The position numbers and the translations under genes are program-made. Below are positions 40,520-47,978 of a stretch of 47,978 nucleotides of DNA, one piece after another (position 1 is the stretch's first letter; every line of letters begins with the position of its first letter). This DNA comes from Achromobacter sp. ASV32 (GTDB lineage Bacteria > Pseudomonadota > Gammaproteobacteria > Burkholderiales > Burkholderiaceae_B). The notes beneath the pieces are model-generated. The model searched no databases, had not been told where the DNA came from, and saw nothing but the letters and a program-made list of their open reading frames with translations. Location of the stretch: the NCBI RefSeq assembly GCF_016428805.1, contig NZ_JAELTJ010000033.1, forward strand, positions 1 to 47,978. Reading direction: 5' to 3'.

Positions 40520-41992
40520 TCAAGCGGTCGGCATGGCGGCCATGGTCTGGGCGACCGCGGCCGTGAGCTTCTTGCCGTAGGGCACGTGCAGGAATTCGTT
40601 CGGGCCGTGGGCGTTGGACTTCGGGCCCAGCACGCCGCACACCATGAACTGCGCCTTCGGGAAACCCTTTTGCAGAATGCTCATCAGCGGAATCGTGCCG
40701 CCCTGGCCGATGTAGCCGCAAGGCGCGCCGTAGTACTGCTGCGAAGCGGCGTCCAGCGCGCTGGTCAGCCACGGCACCGAGGCCGGTGCGTTCCAGCCGG
40801 TAGCGGCGCCTTCGTTGGCCTTGAAGATGACCTTGGCGTTGTACGGCGCGTCGGCTTCGAGCAGTTCCTTGATTTCCTGCGAGGCCGCCACGGCATCCAC
40901 CAGCGGCGGCAGGCGCAGCGACAGCTTGAAGGCGGTGCGCGGACGCAGCACGTTGCCGGCGCTGGACAGCGGCGGCAGGCCTTCGGCACCGGTCACCGAC
41001 AGCGTCGGGCGCCAGGTGCGGTTCAGCAGGGCCTGTTCGGGCTCGGTGGTCATGGGCAGCACGAAGCCGCCTTCGGCGCCGCAGCTCCAGGGGAAACGGC
41101 GCCAGACCTCGTCGCCCAGGATACGGGCGGTGGCGGCGACCTGTTCGATGCGTTCGGCCGGGATTTCGCAGTGCAGGCTTTGCGGCAACAGGCGGCCGGT
41201 GCCGCTGTCTTCCAGGCGGTCCAGCAGGTGGCGCAGGATGCGGAACGACGACGGCACCACGCCGCTGGAGTCGCCCGAGTGCACGCCTTCGTCCAGCACC
41301 TGCACTTCCAGGGTGCCGGACACCATGCCGCGCAGCGACGTGGTCATCCACAATTGGTCGTAGTTGCCAGCGCCCGAGTCCAGGCACACCACCAGCGCCA
41401 CGTTGCCCAGGCGGTCGCGCAGCGCGTCCACATAGGGCAGCAGGTCGTAGCTGCCGGATTCCTCACAGGTTTCGACGATGCCCACGCAGCGCGGGCGCGG
41501 GATACCCTGCTTGTCCAGCGCCATGATGGCGGTCAGCGAGGCGTACACGGCATAGCCGTCGTCGGCGCCGCCGCGGCCGTACAGCTTGCCGTCTTCGTAT
41601 TTGGGGGTCCAGGGACCCAGGCCGGCGCGCCAGCCCGAAAATTCCGGCTGCTTGTCCAAGTGGCCATAGAGCAGCACCGTATCGCCGTTGTCGCTACGGG
41701 TAGCCGGCGCGTCAAAGAAGATGACCGGCGTGCGGCCCGGCAGACGCACCACTTCCAAGATCAGGCCCGAGACCTTCTGCGCTTGCACCCACTGCGCCGC
41801 GTCGCGCACCACGCGTTCGATGAACGCGTTCTTTTCCCAGTCGGCGTCAAACGCCGGGCTCTTGGCCGGGATGGCGATGTAGTCGGTCAGCGCGGGGATG
41901 ATCTCGTTGTCCCACTTGTCGTCGACAAAAGCCTGCAGCGCCTTCGGATCGAGGGTAGGAGGAAGGGCGTCGTCGGGGATGCGTGCGTTCAT
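40520..41992 (-). CDS. M20 family metallopeptidase (dipeptidase-like)
   Basis: A 490-residue dizinc peptidase. Metal ligands and active-site residues are visible in order: His111 and Asp113 (YGHLDKQPE), Asp144 (RGGADDG, bridging), Glu177-Glu178 (TCEESGS, base and ligand), Asp205 (CLDSGAG) and His462 (NAHGPNEF). An insertion for the dimerisation or lid domain lies between about residues 215 and 400. The family includes carnosinase-like dipeptidases and desuccinylases; the length is at the carnosinase-like end. It is cytoplasmic. It stands alone, with a clear terminator downstream and the LysR gene upstream in the same direction, 147 nt away. Confidence 0.94.
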   Translation of the reverse strand: MNARIPDDALPPTLDPKALQAFVDDKWDNEIIPALTDYIAIPAKSPAFDADWEKNAFIERVVRDAAQWVQAQKVSGLILEVVRLPGRTPVIFFDAPATRSDNGDTVLLYGHLDKQPEFSGWRAGLGPWTPKYEDGKLYGRGGADDGYAVYASLTAIMALDKQGIPRPRCVGIVETCEESGSYDLLPYVDALRDRLGNVALVVCLDSGAGNYDQLWMTTSLRGMVSGTLEVQVLDEGVHSGDSSGVVPSSFRILRHLLDRLEDSGTGRLLPQSLHCEIPAERIEQVAATARILGDEVWRRFPWSCGAEGGFVLPMTTEPEQALLNRTWRPTLSVTGAEGLPPLSSAGNVLRPRTAFKLSLRLPPLVDAVAASQEIKELLEADAPYNAKVIFKANEGAATGWNAPASVPWLTSALDAASQQYYGAPCGYIGQGGTIPLMSILQKGFPKAQFMVCGVLGPKSNAHGPNEFLHVPYGKKLTAAVAQTMAAMPTA

Positions 41993-42139
41993 GGCGCGGG
42001 ATCCTGAGGTTGGAATGGCGGGAAGAATCCGACATTTTATGCCTGCCGGGCACGGCTGGCATCCGGGGCCGGCATCTTTTGTCCCTGTTTGTGGCGAAGA
42101 TACCGGAAAACAGGGCCGCCCGATGCGGAGCCGCCGCCC

Positions 42140-43057
42140 CTATCGCGCCGCGTAAGCCTCGATGCGGCTCCATACCTGCCGCGCCAGCGGCTTGGTGTTG
42201 TCCACCGACTGGTACAGCCGGATTTCCATATGGATGTCGTTGCGCGCACTGTCGGCGCGCACCAGACTGCCTGCGCGCAGGTCGGCCTCGACCAGCGTGT
42301 GCGGCAGCCAGGCCAGGCCGAAGCCTTGGCGGGCCATCGCGTGCAGGGCATCGGCCAAGTCGGATTCATACTGGGTCTGCAACAGCGACGTGACGCACAG
42401 GCCGCGCAGCCGGTCGCGCAGGATGCGGCCCAGCGACATGCTGTCGGCATAGGCCAGCAACGGCACGGCCGGGTCCGACGCCAGCTTGGGCACGGCGTGG
42501 CGCGGATGCTTGCTGCCGGGCGCCAGCGGCGCGCTCACCGCCACCAGCTTGTCCGCGCCCACGCGCCGGCAACGGTAGCCCGGGTTGTCGATCTGGGCGT
42601 ACAGCGGCTCGTGCGCATGACACAGCAGGAAATCGACTTCGCCGTCGGCCAGCATGTCCACGCCATAGTTCAGCGTGGTGGTGATCACCTTCAGTTGAAA
42701 CGGCGGCATGCCCTGCTGCACGCTCGCCATCAGCCCCGGCAGCACGGAATGCGCCAGGGTCTTGCCCGACGCGATCGAAATCTTGCGGCTGCGTTCCAGC
42801 TCGGGCTTTTGCAGCCCCTGCCGCGTTTCGCGCAGGATATCCAGCACATCGATGGCCGCCGCCAGCATGCTGCGGCCCGCCGCGTTCAAGGTGGACACCT
42901 GATGGCCTCGTTCCACCAGCGGCACGCCGGCCCACTCCTCCAGCGCCTTGATGCGGCGCCCGAACGCCGGATGCGTGATGTTGCGGGCTTCGGCCGCCTG
43001 GTACAGGTTGCGCGATTTGGACAGCGCCACGAAGTCTTCCAGCCATTTGATGTCCAT
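42140..43057 (-). CDS. LysR family transcriptional regulator (HypT-like N-terminus)
   Basis: A 305-residue LysR. The start MDIKWLEDFVALSKSRNLYQAAEARNITHPAFGRRIKALE matches the HypT/HdfR-type subgroup, with the HTH spanning about residues 15-45. Effector domain: ISIASGKTLAHSVLPGL and VDFLLCHAHEPLYAQ. It has several His in the effector domain and a Cys in FLLCHAH. Divergent from an alpha/beta hydrolase + Bug receptor operon, with a perfect 19-nt palindrome (43084-43102) in the gap that is the obvious binding site. It is likely to activate or autoregulate that operon in response to its substrate. Confidence 0.93.
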   Translation of the reverse strand: MDIKWLEDFVALSKSRNLYQAAEARNITHPAFGRRIKALEEWAGVPLVERGHQVSTLNAAGRSMLAAAIDVLDILRETRQGLQKPELERSRKISIASGKTLAHSVLPGLMASVQQGMPPFQLKVITTTLNYGVDMLADGEVDFLLCHAHEPLYAQIDNPGYRCRRVGADKLVAVSAPLAPGSKHPRHAVPKLASDPAVPLLAYADSMSLGRILRDRLRGLCVTSLLQTQYESDLADALHAMARQGFGLAWLPHTLVEADLRAGSLVRADSARNDIHMEIRLYQSVDNTKPLARQVWSRIEAYAAR

Positions 43058-43083
43058 CCTGTCTCCAGCCCTTTTTTCTGGGT

Positions 43084-43102
43084 CTGTGCCGATTCGGCAC
43101 AG
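43084..43102. promoter_or_regulatory. LysR operator candidate, 19-nt perfect palindrome
   Basis: CTGTGCCGA-T-TCGGCACAG is perfect, with a one-nucleotide centre, and fits the T-N11-A LysR box. A looser second copy, TGCGCATTTTGCACA, follows at about 43107-43121. It lies 27 nt from the LysR start and 72 nt from the hydrolase start, in the divergent gap. Confidence 0.7.
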
Positions 43103-43173
43103 CCTCTGCGCATTTTGCACAAGGCTCGCCTTCGTTACAACTAGTATTACGGCGTCCCACCCCGGAGAGGCCG

Positions 43174-44142
43174 ATGTCCGATGCCCCCATTCTGCTGAAA
43201 TCCCTGCGCAGCCATTTCCTGGGCGGCAGCGATGCCGTGGCCAGCGGCTTGCCCGTGCTGCAAAAGCAGGTGGTCGGCAACGGCGCCGCGCGCGCCATCG
43301 ATATGAACGGCAGCTATAGCGCCGGCCAGCTCTACGTGCAGGAATACCGGCTGGCCCAGCCGCGCCACCCCTACCCCGTGCTGCTGTGGCACGGCGGCGG
43401 CATGACGGGCGCGCAATGGGAAAGCACGCCCGACGGGCGCCAGGGCTGGCTGTGGCGCCTGCTGCAATCGGGCTACGACGTGTTCGTGGCCGATGCACCC
43501 GAACGCGGCCGCGCCTCGTGGGCCATGTCGCCGCAGATCTACGGCACGACGCCGATCTTCCGGTCCAAGGAAGAGGCCTGGCAGCTGTTCCGCATCGGCC
43601 CGGCCGACGGCTACGCACCCGCCGGCCAGCCGCGCCGCGCCTATCCCGGGCAGCAATTCCCCGAAGCCGCCTTCGACACCTTCGCCAAGCAATTCGTGCC
43701 GCGCTGGCTGAACCATGACGCCATGGCGCTGGACGCCTACCGGCTGCTGCTGGACCTGGCAGGCCCCTGCATCGTGATCGGCCACAGCCAGGGCGGCGGC
43801 TACGCCACGCAACTGGCGCGCGAGTGCCCCGGCCCGATCCGCGCCGTGGTGGCGGTGGAACCCACCGGCACGCCCGCCACGGTGGACGGCCCCCTGCCCC
43901 CGCAATTGCTGGTCTGGGGCGATCACTTCGCCGCCAACGACACGTGGCAACGCTACCGCGCCCAGACGGACGCCTACTGGGACGCGCTGCATCGCGCGGG
44001 CCGGCGGGCCGACGTGCTGGACCTGCCCGCCGCCGGCATCGCCGGCAATTCGCACTTCTGCATGCTGGACCGCAACAGCGACCGCATCGCCGAACTGATC
44101 GTCGACTGGCTCAACGGCCTCGACCAGGGCCTTCTGGTGTGA
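43174..44142 (+). CDS. Alpha/beta hydrolase fold esterase-like protein
   Basis: A 322-residue cytoplasmic hydrolase. LLWHGGGMTGAQW is the oxyanion region (about residues 71-82), VIGHSQGGGYA contains Ser205, and SHFCMLDRNSD carries the His294 base. It has no signal peptide. The C-terminus (GLDQGLLV) is encoded within a palindromic repeat shared with 16008-16033. The last four codons and stop (CTT CTG GTG TGA) are inside that repeat. It is followed 30 nt later by a Bug receptor gene, with a divergent LysR gene upstream. So it likely acts on the ester or amide form of the receptor's ligand. Confidence 0.9.
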   Translation: MSDAPILLKSLRSHFLGGSDAVASGLPVLQKQVVGNGAARAIDMNGSYSAGQLYVQEYRLAQPRHPYPVLLWHGGGMTGAQWESTPDGRQGWLWRLLQSGYDVFVADAPERGRASWAMSPQIYGTTPIFRSKEEAWQLFRIGPADGYAPAGQPRRAYPGQQFPEAAFDTFAKQFVPRWLNHDAMALDAYRLLLDLAGPCIVIGHSQGGGYATQLARECPGPIRAVVAVEPTGTPATVDGPLPPQLLVWGDHFAANDTWQRYRAQTDAYWDALHRAGRRADVLDLPAAGIAGNSHFCMLDRNSDRIAELIVDWLNGLDQGLLV

Positions 44143-44155
44143 ACAGGCCCTAACC
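44126..44155. repeat. Palindromic repeat overlapping a stop codon
   Basis: The 26-nt segment 44130-44155 matches 16008-16033 at 24 positions (core CCTTCTGGTGTGAAC, then GGCCCTAA). Here it forms a 7-bp stem, AGGGCCT (44126-44132) with AGGCCCT (44145-44151). The TGA stop of the hydrolase lies in its loop. A Bug gene starts 22 nt after the second arm. Confidence 0.7.
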
Positions 44156-44172
44156 TTCTCCTGGAGACATTC

Positions 44173-45159
44173 ATGAAACTGACCAAAACCGCCATCACCG
44201 TGGCATTGCTGACCGGCGCCTCGCTGATGGCAGGCGCGGCCTCGGCGCAAGAGACCGCCTACCCCAACAAGCCGGTGCGCCTGATCGTCCCGTTCGCCCC
44301 CGGCGGCACCGCTGACATCATCGGCCGCGTGTTCGCCGCGCAACTGGGTACCGAGCTGGGCGCCACCGTGGTAGTCGAGAACAAGGCGGGCGCGGGCGGC
44401 TCGATCGGCACGCGCTTCGTCGCCGACGCCGCCCCGGACGGCTACATCCTGCTGCTGGCCTCGTCCAGCACCCACGGCACCAACCCGGCCGTCTACAAGA
44501 ACCTGACCTACGACGCGGTGCAGGACTTCACGGCCATCACGCAGCTGGTCACGGTGCCGGGCGTGCTGAGCGTGACCAAGGACTTCCCCGCCGCCGACCT
44601 GAACGCGCTGATCGCTGCGGCCAAGGCCAATCCGGACAAGTACACCTACGCCTCGTCGGGCGCAGGCGGCCTGGGCAACCTGGCCATGGAACTGATGAAG
44701 TCGATGACGGGCGCCAAGCTCATGCACATCGCCTACCGCGGCGCGGGCCCGGCGTTCACCGACGTGATCAGCGGCCAGGTGTCGATGATCTGGGAACCCG
44801 TGCCGGCCTCGCTGCCGTACATCAAGGGCGGCCAGATCCGCCCCATCGCCATCGCGGCCGACACGCGTTCGCCCGAGCTTCCCGACACGCCGACCTTCAA
44901 GGAAGCCGGCCTGCCACGCTATGAAGCCAACGCCTGGAATGGCCTGTTGGCGCCCAAGGGCCTGCCGGCCGACGTGACGCAAAAGCTGCACGACGCATCG
45001 GTCAAGGCCCTGAACAACCCCGAGGTCAAGGCCAAGATGGCCAGCCTGGGCGGCACGGTGGTGGCCGGCACGTCGGAGGAATTCAAGAACGTGATCGCCA
45101 GCGACGTGAAGAAGTGGAAGAACGTGGCGGCCGACGCCAAGATCCAGCTGGATCAGTAA
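44173..45159 (+). CDS. Bug/TctC-family periplasmic solute receptor
   Basis: A 328-residue carboxylate-binding receptor with a normal Sec signal (MKLTKTAITVALLTGASLMAG, cleavage near ASA-QETA). The first ligand loop is YPNKPVRLIVPFAPGGTADIIG, followed by VVVENKAGAGGSIGT. The second block is AYRGAGPAFTDVISGQVSM. It belongs to the operon with the preceding hydrolase (30-nt gap, ribosome site TCTCCTGGAGAC). Its stop is followed 10 nt later by a strong terminator. No permease genes are adjacent, as for the other two Bug genes in the window. Confidence 0.94.
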   Translation: MKLTKTAITVALLTGASLMAGAASAQETAYPNKPVRLIVPFAPGGTADIIGRVFAAQLGTELGATVVVENKAGAGGSIGTRFVADAAPDGYILLLASSSTHGTNPAVYKNLTYDAVQDFTAITQLVTVPGVLSVTKDFPAADLNALIAAAKANPDKYTYASSGAGGLGNLAMELMKSMTGAKLMHIAYRGAGPAFTDVISGQVSMIWEPVPASLPYIKGGQIRPIAIAADTRSPELPDTPTFKEAGLPRYEANAWNGLLAPKGLPADVTQKLHDASVKALNNPEVKAKMASLGGTVVAGTSEEFKNVIASDVKKWKNVAADAKIQLDQ

Positions 45160-45168
45160 ACCCCTGGC

Positions 45169-45209
45169 GCCCCAAGGGCGGGACGCCGGTCCCCCCTTGG
45201 GGCTTTTTT
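45169..45209 (+). terminator. Rho-independent terminator after the Bug gene
   Basis: A 10-bp stem, GCCCCAAGGG (45169-45178) with CCCTTGGGGC (45194-45203), around a 15-nt loop, then TTTTTT (45204-45209). It ends the hydrolase-Bug operon and reaches the stop codon of the convergent histidine kinase gene. Confidence 0.85.
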
Positions 45210-46582
45210 CATGTGCCGGCTGCGGCCGCATCGCCGGGAAAGGTCACCACCAGCGCCACGCCGCGACCGTTCAGGCCCGGCGCGAACGCCACCGTGGCGC
45301 CATGGCGCGCCGCGATCTGCGCGACGAGCGATAGGCCGATACCGCTGCCGCCATCTCCGGCGCCCACGCCCGACCCTCGATAGAAACGATCGAACACCCG
45401 CGCCTGCTCCTGCGGCGCGATGCCCGGGCCATCATCGGCAACGCGCAGCCAGGCTCCCCCGCCCTGCTCGGCGCCGCACGCCACCGCGATCAGTCCGTCT
45501 TGCGGCGTATAGCGCAAGGCGTTGTCCACCAGATTGCGCACCAGCATGCCCAGGGTGTCCACGCGCCCGCGCACCTCGCAGGCCTGCACGTCCAGCTGGA
45601 TGCGCTGGCGCTTGCGCGTGGCGGCCGCTTCGCTGTCGCGCACCAGCAGCACCACCAGTTGGTCCAGCGCCACGGTTTCCAGATCGGAGTCTTTTTCACT
45701 GACCGCGTCCATGCGGGCCTGATCCAGCAGTTGTTCGGCCAGCCGCGCGGTGCGCTGCGCCACGGCTCGCAGTTTGACGCCCGCCGCCTCGGCCGGCGTG
45801 CCGGCAATGCCTTGCAGCAGCAGTTCGGTCTGGGCGCTCAAGGCCGCCAGCGGCGTGCGCAATTCATGGGCGGCATCCGCGAGAAAGCGGCGTTCATGGT
45901 CCATCGCGGCCTGCAACCGCAGCAGCAGCGCATTGATGGATTGCACATAGGGGCGCAACTCCCCGGGCAGACCGTCCAGGGGCAAAGGCGCCAGATCGAA
46001 TGGCGCGCGGCGTTCAATGGCGTGGCCGGCCAGGTTCAACGGCCGGAACATCTGCCGCACTACGATCCAGACCGCCGCGGCCAGCAGCAGAAACAGCATG
46101 GATACGATGACCAGACCGCGCTTGAACGCGGCCACCGCCTCGGCGCGCAAGTCGCTTTCGGCGCGCGCCATCTGCACTTGCACTTGGCCGAAGGCGTCGC
46201 TGAGCGTATACACGCGCCAGGCCTCGCCGCCGACCATGCCGTCGCTAAAGCCATCGTCGAAGGTCGGGTTCAGGGGCTGGGACGGCGCCTGCGGGGACCA
46301 CAGCACCAGGCGCCGATCCTGCAACGACCAGATCTGGATGGAACTGCGGTCGCCGCGATACTGGCTGGATGGTGGCAATTCGAAGTGCTCGTCCGATTCG
46401 CCGGCCAGCAGGTTGCGCCGCAACGACAGGATGGCCTGATTGGCGGCGTCCATCAGCGACTGGTCGCGGATGCCCGTGCGCGCCTCGGTAATGGCCAGAT
46501 ACTGAAACCCGAACACCGCGGCCCACGTGAAGAGCAGCGGCAGCAGCAGCATGGCAGTCAGGCGCCTGCGCAGACTGGTCAT
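45209..46582 (-). CDS. Two-component sensor histidine kinase (TctE/QseC type)
   Basis: A 457-residue sensor kinase. TM1 is at residues 7-30, a periplasmic sensor domain at about 31-150, TM2 at about 155-175, then HAMP-like sequence. The H-box is FLADAAHELRTPLAAL, with phospho-acceptor His239. The N-box is VRNLVDNALRYTP, G1 is VADDGPGI, the F-box FDRFYRG, and G2 is GSGIGLSLV, so all ATPase elements are intact. Its ATG overlaps the stop of the response regulator (ATGA), so translation is coupled. The nearest target is the divergent MipA/OmpV gene. A link with the adjacent Bug gene is possible, as TctE homologues regulate tricarboxylate uptake, but the terminator separates them. Confidence 0.94.
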   Translation of the reverse strand: MTSLRRRLTAMLLLPLLFTWAAVFGFQYLAITEARTGIRDQSLMDAANQAILSLRRNLLAGESDEHFELPPSSQYRGDRSSIQIWSLQDRRLVLWSPQAPSQPLNPTFDDGFSDGMVGGEAWRVYTLSDAFGQVQVQMARAESDLRAEAVAAFKRGLVIVSMLFLLLAAAVWIVVRQMFRPLNLAGHAIERRAPFDLAPLPLDGLPGELRPYVQSINALLLRLQAAMDHERRFLADAAHELRTPLAALSAQTELLLQGIAGTPAEAAGVKLRAVAQRTARLAEQLLDQARMDAVSEKDSDLETVALDQLVVLLVRDSEAAATRKRQRIQLDVQACEVRGRVDTLGMLVRNLVDNALRYTPQDGLIAVACGAEQGGGAWLRVADDGPGIAPQEQARVFDRFYRGSGVGAGDGGSGIGLSLVAQIAARHGATVAFAPGLNGRGVALVVTFPGDAAAAGT

Positions 46583-47277
46583 GATCCGTTCGCCGCCGCA
46601 ATCCGGTAGCCCAGGCCGTGCACGGTCGCCACCAGGTCATCGCCCAATTTGCGCCGCAATTGATGGATGTAGACCGCCACGGTATTGCTTTCAATCGTGC
46701 CGTTGCCGCCATACACAGCGGCTTCGAGCTGTTCGCGGCTGACGGTCTGGCCGGCGCGCTCCATCAGCGCCAGCAGAGTGCGGTACTCACTGGCGCTCAG
46801 CGTCACTTCGACGCCCGCCTTGGTGACCACGCGCCGGGCGGGGTCCAGCACCACGTCGCGGCAACGCAGCGCCGACACCACCGAATTGCGGCTGCGCCGG
46901 ACCACGGCGCGCAACCGCGCCTGCAATTCATCAAGCTGGAACGGCTTGACGATGTAATCGTCGGCGCCGGCGTCCAACCCCTGAACCCGTTCGCTCAGGC
47001 GGTCGCGGGCGGTGATGATCAGCACCGGCGTGGCGTCGTAGCGCGCACGCAGATATTTCAGCACCGCCAGGCCGCTGCCGCCGGGCAGCCCCAGGTCCAG
47101 CAGCACGGCGCCATAACCGTGGTCGATCAGGGCCAGACGCGCCTCGGGTACATCCCCGACCCAGTCGACCGCCATGCCCGATGCGACCAGACTGGTACGC
47201 AATGCGTCCCCCAGCATGGCGTCATCTTCCACCAGCAAGACTTGCACCCGCGCTCCCTGACTATTCATGGACAGCAT
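46579..47277 (-). CDS. OmpR/PhoB-family response regulator
   Basis: A 232-residue regulator. The receiver domain is at residues 12-125, with acidic pair EDD, phosphoacceptor Asp61 in VLLDLGLPGGSG, and Lys111 in VKPF. The winged-helix DNA-binding domain is at 135-228 (LSASEYRTLLALMERAGQTVSREQLEAAVY, VAVYIHQLRRKLG, VHGLGYRI). It is closest to the TctD/QseB branch. The start may be Met1 at 47277 (with GGGACGG upstream) or Met4 at 47268. It is divergent from the MipA/OmpV gene, and an 11-bp-spaced TTTAA repeat stands between them as a likely binding site. Confidence 0.94.
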   Translation of the reverse strand: MLSMNSQGARVQVLLVEDDAMLGDALRTSLVASGMAVDWVGDVPEARLALIDHGYGAVLLDLGLPGGSGLAVLKYLRARYDATPVLIITARDRLSERVQGLDAGADDYIVKPFQLDELQARLRAVVRRSRNSVVSALRCRDVVLDPARRVVTKAGVEVTLSASEYRTLLALMERAGQTVSREQLEAAVYGGNGTIESNTVAVYIHQLRRKLGDDLVATVHGLGYRIAAANGS

Positions 47278-47291
47278 TGTGCCGTCCCGGA

Positions 47292-47310
47292 TTTAAAGAA
47301 TTTTTAAAAG
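47292..47310. promoter_or_regulatory. Direct repeat TTTAAA-N5-TTTAAA, OmpR-family operator candidate
   Basis: TTTAAA starts at 47292 and again at 47303, exactly 11 bp apart (one helical turn). This is the usual spacing of direct half-sites bound by OmpR/PhoB-family dimers. It lies in the 109-nt gap between the regulator and MipA/OmpV genes, so it could control both. Confidence 0.55.
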
Positions 47311-47386
47311 CGCTTTTCCACAATGGCGCCTTACCGTGCCGTGGCCGATGCCGCGAGCAAGTCCATCAGAAAGGAAGACCCCTGCA

Positions 47387-47978
47387 ATGAAGCTGACAAT
47401 GTTAGCAAGAGGCGCTGCCGCCACTGCCCTGGCCTGCGCCGCCTCGCCGGCGCACGCCGATCAACCCGGCACCAATTTCATCGGCCTGGGGGTCGGCTAC
47501 ATCCCTGTTTACCAAGGCTCAAGCGAGTACCGCACCCTGCCCGTGCCCCTCATCAACTACCGGTCCGGCAACTTCTTCATCACGCCTCGCGCGGGCCTGC
47601 CGGCGATGGGCCTGCAGACCGATCTGGCGCGCGACTGGAAGGCCGGCGTCTTCGTCGGCATGTCGCTGGGCCGCGACGCCAACGACGCCGACCGCACCAA
47701 GGGACTGGACGACATCGACTTCCACGGCGCCTACGGCGCCTTCGTCGAATGGACCCCCGGCCGCTGGTCGCTGGCAGCCGCCTATCGTCAGGCCGCCCAC
47801 AGCGGCTACGGCGGCACGCTCGAATTGCGCGCCACCTATGCCGCCTGGCAGCAGGGTTCACACCGGGTGAACGTGGGCGCCAGCACCCAATGGGCCAATC
47901 GCGACGCCATGCAAACCTGGTACGGCGTCACCGCCAGCCAGGCCGCCCGCAGCCGCGAGGGGCTGTCGACCTATTCAC
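47387..47978 (+). CDS. MipA/OmpV family outer-membrane protein (partial, runs off the end)
   Basis: An open frame without a stop, 197 codons visible. The signal peptide (MKLTMLARGAAATALACAASPAHA, cleavage near residue 24) is followed by NFIGLGVGYIPVYQGSSEYR and LPVPLINYRSGNFFI, the start of the MipA/OmpV barrel. The C-terminal part seen, TWYGVTASQAARSREGL, is the family's conserved late motif. MipA was described as a scaffold for murein synthases, while OmpV-type members are outer-membrane proteins often induced by antibiotics or metals. It has an AAGGAAG ribosome site and is divergent from the two-component system. The remaining C-terminal residues lie beyond the window. Confidence 0.9.
   Translation, partial: MKLTMLARGAAATALACAASPAHADQPGTNFIGLGVGYIPVYQGSSEYRTLPVPLINYRSGNFFITPRAGLPAMGLQTDLARDWKAGVFVGMSLGRDANDADRTKGLDDIDFHGAYGAFVEWTPGRWSLAAAYRQAAHSGYGGTLELRATYAAWQQGSHRVNVGASTQWANRDAMQTWYGVTASQAARSREGLSTYS

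Noticed and set aside
43147..45231. 694-codon minus-strand frame over the hydrolase-Bug operon
   Set aside because: Antisense to two strongly supported genes and runs through the terminator; composition is His/Gly/Val-rich, as in other shadows.
46202..46215. GCGTATACACG resembling the GntR operator
   Set aside because: Inside the histidine kinase gene, only one flank matches, and no catabolic gene is near.
1..47978. tRNA, rRNA, CRISPR arrays, insertion sequences, integrases or phage genes
   Set aside because: None seen on reading either strand; repeats found are short intergenic elements only.

Overview
The window is high-GC DNA, almost fully coding, from a betaproteobacterium. The best fit is Alcaligenaceae (Achromobacter or Bordetella-like). 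The reasons are three Bug/TctC-type periplasmic receptors, two Porin_4-type porins, several LysR regulators, a DUF1415 protein and a MipA/OmpV protein, all in GC-rich codons. This is inference from gene content; no rRNA, tRNA, CRISPR array, transposase or phage gene was seen. All assignments come from reading motifs, not from database searches.

Layout. 1-1952: a TfoX-like hypothetical and an FMN-dependent alpha-hydroxy-acid dehydrogenase. 1953-15957: a catabolic island. It holds a GntR/FCD repressor with a coupled unknown gene, porin 1 plus a VOC protein, a D-2-hydroxyacid dehydrogenase, then a co-directional run (FAH hydrolase, extradiol-type VOC enzyme, alpha/beta hydrolase, DapA-family lyase, RutE-like nitroreductase, Bug receptor). 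A LysR gene and a porin 2 + LVIVD beta-propeller pair follow. The palindrome TGTATACA occurs in the intergenic DNA before porin 1, before the FAH run and before porin 2, so the GntR protein probably controls all three as one regulon for an unidentified (probably aromatic or oxo-acid) substrate. 16028-26742: small housekeeping or accessory genes (diguanylate cyclase, VOC/PhnB, two NAD(P)-binding NmrA/SDR-like proteins, a LysR, a membrane-anchored nonspecific nuclease, an EF-hand protein, unknowns, a DHA2 efflux pump).

27257-32022: a second-copy MurA-like enolpyruvyl transferase, an alpha/beta hydrolase, and an ATGA-coupled pair of membrane proteins, each carrying a papain-like Cys domain (HdeD-like fusion, then DUF4105/Lnb-like). 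32071-36316: an MFS-hydrolase-SDR operon divergent from its LysR. 36355-39171: a BAAT-type acyl hydrolase with a Bug receptor, and a small ABM-like protein. 39413-41992: DUF1415, an unknown and an M20 peptidase. 42140-45159: a LysR divergent from an alpha/beta hydrolase + Bug receptor operon, with a perfect 19-nt palindrome between them. 45209-47978: an OmpR-type two-component system divergent from a MipA/OmpV outer-membrane gene that runs off the window.

The parts most likely to be undescribed are the TGTATACA regulon, the coupled HdeD-papain/DUF4105 pair, the divergent MurA paralogue, and three intergenic repeat signals (a 14-bp x 3 array, a two-copy ACACC-T-tract element, and a shared TTCTGGTGTGAA palindrome).
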